From Enchytraeus crypticus (lineage: Eukaryota; Annelida; Clitellata; Enchytraeida; Enchytraeidae): a stretch of 64,000 nt of DNA. The translations under genes and the position numbers were made by a program. The notes under the pieces were generated by a model, which had not been told where the DNA came from, made no database searches, and saw only the letters and a program-made list of their open reading frames with translations. The DNA is taken from positions 1,819,501 to 1,883,500 of the forward strand of contig CAJHZI010000514.1 of NCBI GenBank assembly GCA_905160935.1. The letters run 5' to 3'. Below, in pieces: positions 60,595 to 64,000 of the stretch; positions within the stretch are counted from its first letter, which is position 1, and every line of letters starts with the position of its first letter.

Positions 60595-61228
60595 ATTTTC
60601 ATTGTTTCTATGGCAATTTCGATGTAAAAAAAATGTTAGTAATGGCAGTGGTTAGGGGGGGCCCAGGAGGGGGGGTACGACAGGGAACTCAGTTCCAATA
60701 GCTCGATAGCTTAATTTTTTTTCAAGGATATACTAGGAGCACTGTATAATGGAAGGGGGTCCAAAACAATGTTGACCATTTCACTAGCTCTCAATTTTCA
60801 CTTGAACCAATGCATAACCACCGCATTACAGGAAAAAAGGGTGCAAGTAAAAAATATGAACTCTGTCCCGCAACAGTGGTGCAAACAGCCTTGGCTCGAA
60901 AGGGCTTAAGCCCCCCACCGCCAAAATTAGGTCACTTTGCAATTCGTCGAGATCCACAGAGTTTCTTCAGAGGTGTAAAAATTAACCTACTTTTCCAAAC
61001 AAATGTAGGATTTTAGGTTTTTCCCTGATGGGTATGAGCGGGGGGGGTAAGATACGGGGATACACTCACTCTATGAGCCGAACGCGCAGTAGTAAACAAT
61101 TAAACTTTGAGCTTCCCCCCCACAGAAACTTGTCTGGTTTCGTCACATGTCCTGAAGAAAGCAAAAAAATGTACACCCTCAAAGAAAAATTCGGGCCCTC
61201 CCTTAAACAATTCCTGGATCCGCCCCTG

Positions 61229-62317
61229 CTAACACAGTAACACACGCAAAACTCTAACACATTTCTGCAAATATTCACATAATATTTCTAAGTATAAATA
61301 ACTAAATTCAGAAAGACTTTGGAGTGGCTATCTTAAAAAAGATGAATTACAGAGATTAAATGATTAAAATTCAACAACATCGTAGAATATATCAACAATG
61401 ATAAAATTTATTTACTCTCAATTTACCAGTTACATGAATGCCTGAGATTTTACTCTTTCATCAGATTACTCGGGAAGCGAACCTATGAGAGTTTATTTTA
61501 ATATACCTCAGAATGGGTTTGTTCAAATTTCACGAATTAGCAATACGCCTACTATAGCTATACATTACTATGCTATAGCACTATACTATACTATAGCACT
61601 CTACTGACGGAAATAAACGTAAAATAACACAATAAATTTTACATTGCAAATAATTAAAATTAGGAGCTTTAAATTATATTAATTTATATTAAAAATGCTT
61701 ATATTATGTTCAATTAACATTCAAATCAACGACTTTATTTATTAGTACTTTATGAAACTATTACCTACGAAGTTTTTTTCACGTTCTATTCAGGCTTGTT
61801 TAGAGGTCAGAGTTCACAAAAAGTAAACAATAACATACTTTACGTACGTGGTTTTTTGTTTTATATTAAGATGTAATACATTCCAGTTTCACATTCACGT
61901 TTACATTCACATTCGAAATTAAGGTGTTTTTGAAATTTAAAATTAAACAATGAATTAAAAAATACGCATCCTAGATGCACCAATTTAATTGCACATAAAT
62001 GTACATGTAGAATCATAAAGCTACAGTGTGGTGCAATTAACTTAACTTAACAATAATTATACTGGTTAAGGAAGTCACAAGGACTTGTAACACCAGTTTT
62101 AGACGTAAATTCATACCCTAATACATAGAGACGTCAAGGATAATTAATTAATTGCACCAATTAACATATCTGCACAACTGGCCGAATAATCGTCTCTCAA
62201 AGTGGGCCTGGTCATGATTTTTCATGCATTTCTCAACATAAGTCCGAGTTTTTGAAGTGAATAAAAATAAGTGCAGATGGAAACTGTGCACCAATTTAAT
62301 TGCACATAAATGTATCA
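61229..62317. other. Non-coding AT-rich spacer
   Basis: No gene seen. It has a decayed family C SINE piece at about 61430-61500 and a 28-bp direct repeat (TGCACCAATTTAATTGCACA plus TAAATGTA) at 61976-62003 and 62287-62314. Confidence 0.55.
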
Positions 62318-63025
62318 TTTACAGCGGGATTTAGCGCACTTGGTTTAGCTGCGCGTCAATTATTGAAGTTAAGCTACATCGACCTCGGTTAGTACTTTGT
62401 GGGTGACCACCTTGGAAGACCGAGTGTTAACAGCTTAGGAAGGAAAAAATCCCAGGGTGATGGAAGGTTTTTCTTAAATCCGCGCCGACTGCAATTGGTG
62501 CGCCATCAAAAGGCAACGGTCTTTGCTTTTCTATGAGCAGTTCCGTAGGCAGTTGAAGATCTATCTTTTCCATCTCTCTTTTCCGTCCAGTGTCCATGAC
62601 CAGCGACCTGTGCCTAAACCTCCTTTTCTTTAATTCCCTTTACTTATTATCTGGATTTTGGAATTTGCACCGTTTTTGTACCTTCTTTTTGCTCGTCTGC
62701 TTGATTTTGTCTCAATAGTGCTCGATGTTGTCATTGCAAAAAAAGTTAACGCGCATTATAGTGAAATGATCAACTGTGTTGATATCTATCACTTTTAACA
62801 CCACATGTTTAAACCGTTAGGCAATATAGATCATTTTCCGTATAGCCAGTCCTATGAATGTCCGAGATTTACACTCAGATCAGCCCGGCTGGGATTCGAA
62901 CCCACGAGGGTTCAATTCACCACAGGATCTGTCATTTAAAAGTTCATGACGTTACCCCTACGCTATTGAGATATTCAATAGCGTAGGGGTAAAATATTGA
63001 TGACTATAGCACTCTAATTGTTGTT
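62318..63025 (+). repeat. 5S-derived SINE with LINE tail, interrupted by a tRNA-SINE
   Basis: Head: GAAGTTAAGCTACATCGACC, GGTTAGTACTTTGTGGGTGA, CCACCTTGGAAGACCGAGTG, clearly like 5S rRNA. Body and tail (62560-62744) match the LINE-type 3' end at 19545, and the final part resumes at 62993 (TTGATGACTATAGCACTCTA) after a family C insertion. Confidence 0.8.
62745..62992 (-). repeat. tRNA-derived SINE, family C (nested)
   Basis: Minus-strand B box GGGTTCGAATCC and A-box-like ATAGCGTAGGGGTAACG. It is inserted in the 5S SINE tail. Its end folds back: 62952-62969 pairs perfectly with 62975-62992. Confidence 0.8.
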
Positions 63026-63575
63026 ATGTTATTTTATAACGATTAATCATAACCATGCATGGAGAGGAGGAGGAAATGAGCCTTAAACAAGCATCTGTGC
63101 TTCCTGAGCCAGTGTTCCGTTATATAGGCCTATTGTTACATTACCTAGCTACACTCCGGTGCAATTGCATAAAATTATTTGCAGAATGTTACCATATTAT
63201 CTTCAAGACCAAGACTAAGATAGTTACTCGCAAGACCAAGACCAAACAGCAAAATGGTGTCTATCAGTTGTCTCGATCTTTAGTGTTCTGTTCTGACAAG
63301 TACGTGCCAGGTCTAAGGTACGTATGGATAATTCACACGTTCCTGTGAGGCTCCATAAGGCATCTCCATCGTTCAAATAGCTAATGCGCTTACAAAGGAT
63401 TTTGTCTTAGCCACACCTTAAAGCAGCCTATTGCTAGAAAAATATGAAGTAGGCCTATAGAGCTTCTTCATGGGGTTTTGGGTTTCACTGAGCCTCTCTC
63501 GGTTTTTAATTTGTCTCCTTTTAAGGCACGTGCAGTATAAGGCATGGGCTAGATGGCTAGAGCCAGTGGCGATCT
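63026..63575. other. Spacer without recognised features
   Basis: A 97-residue open frame (63055-63348) has no recognisable motif and I do not call it a gene. Confidence 0.45.
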
Positions 63576-63813
63576 CTCTCTCTCTTAGTGTACTGCCTAC
63601 TGGCAGGTCCATGGTACATAACGCCTCCACTCTTCTCTGTCTTCCGTCTTCCTCTTAATTTCCACATATGAGTAGGTCTTTAAATCATCTAACATACCTA
63701 ATCTCGGCCTGCCCCTGCCTCTTTTTCCTTCCATTCTACCTTCTATGACCTCTTTTAATAGAGGTAGAATGGAAGGAAAAAGAGTCAGGGGCAGGCCGAG
63801 ATTAGGTATGTTA
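63576..63813 (+). repeat. Family A repeat ending in a 52-bp fold-back
   Basis: (TC)n, TTAGTGTACTGCCTACTGGC, ATAACGCCTCCACTCTTCTC. The segment 63690-63741 is repeated in inverted form at 63762-63813 with one mismatch and a 20-base loop. Confidence 0.85.
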
Positions 63814-63829
63814 CGATATGATATGCTAT

Positions 63830-63960
63830 GCCAGTGGCGATATCGGTAAGATACTCAACCGCTTATCAATATGTGCCGGGGTTCAAATCCAGGGCTCGCC
63901 CGTCACTGACATCGCTTTCGAGTAAGGAAACTGACTGACGCTGACATTAGCTTTTAGCTT
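63830..63960 (+). repeat. tRNA-like SINE, family D
   Basis: GCCAGTGGCGATATCGGTAA, GGGGTTCAAATCC B-box-like motif, GTCACTGACATCGCTTTCGA, AGGAAACTGAC tail. Confidence 0.7.
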
Positions 63961-64000
63961 TTTTACACTGGTCTATCTGTTCTTATGGCTTTGACAAAAT

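Larger units (their letters stand above)
58667..61228 (+). mobile_element. DNA transposon, family E, split by a solo LTR
   Basis: Left end CAGTGGCAGATCCAGG and right end CCTGGATCCGCCCCTG form a roughly 16-bp terminal inverted repeat. Without the nested LTR it is about 880 bp and has no transposase. The left end module is duplicated in tandem. It matches 10063-10673. Flanks CTAAGATG and CTAACACA agree at only four of eight bases, so the target duplication is unproven. The superfamily is uncertain (hAT-like ends are possible). Confidence 0.7.

Noticed and set aside
62340..62440. Functional 5S rRNA gene
   Set aside because: Only the internal region resembles 5S; the rest diverges and is joined to a LINE tail, so it is a SINE.
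63055..63348. 97-residue frame near the window end
   Set aside because: No motif, no context and low-complexity Lys/Thr segment.

Overview
The window is animal nuclear DNA: AT-rich, intron-rich and full of dispersed repeats, with no bacterial operons. It holds two tandem copies of an aminoacylase-1 (ACY1) gene on the minus strand, one single-exon membrane-protein gene, and many transposable elements (tRNA-like and 5S-rRNA-like SINEs, several LINE fragments, piggyBac, Tc1/mariner, a GC-rich-ended DNA transposon and a solo LTR). The repeat mix and the membrane-protein family suggest a marine invertebrate, perhaps a lophotrochozoan. The species cannot be named from the sequence alone.

Layout: 1-2376 repeats and a TA microsatellite; 2482-3534 a type II membrane, glycosyltransferase-like gene; 3535-5886 SINE and LINE remnants; 5887-19883 ACY1 copy A (15 exons, minus strand); 20451-22797 a piggyBac element between TTAA sites; 22802-27123 SINEs and tandem repeats; 27124-58063 ACY1 copy B (15 exons, minus strand); 58195-64000 repeats, including a solo LTR nested inside a DNA transposon.

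The centrepiece is a complete Maverick/Polinton (adintovirus-like) element at 30457-45497 inside intron 11 of ACY1 copy B. It is 15,041 bp long, with 486-bp terminal inverted repeats that differ at one base and a perfect 6-bp target duplication (TTAGTA), so it inserted recently. It encodes protein-primed DNA polymerase B, a chromodomain integrase, a packaging ATPase, an adenain-type protease, major and minor capsid proteins, a zinc-ribbon plus phospholipase A2 protein, a phage tail-fibre-like repeat protein, an AT-hook protein and several small virion-type proteins. Structural genes run mostly on the plus strand. The polymerase and the AT-hook gene run inward from the two ends on the minus strand and share one upstream block. 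Almost every start codon follows an ATAAA-like motif.

The most notable new signal is a textbook -1 ribosomal frameshift cassette at 33854-33890: a T TTT TTA slippery site, an 8-nt spacer and an 8-bp stem-loop. It lies where the hydrophobic-protein frame would have to join the protease frame, whose conserved N-terminal part has no ATG of its own. The capsid and integrase genes each carry a frame break as well. Outside the element, ACY1 exons 3, 4 and 15 are almost identical between the two copies while the other exons have diverged, which suggests patchy gene conversion. Copy B also has Cys in place of a conserved substrate-binding-motif Arg.
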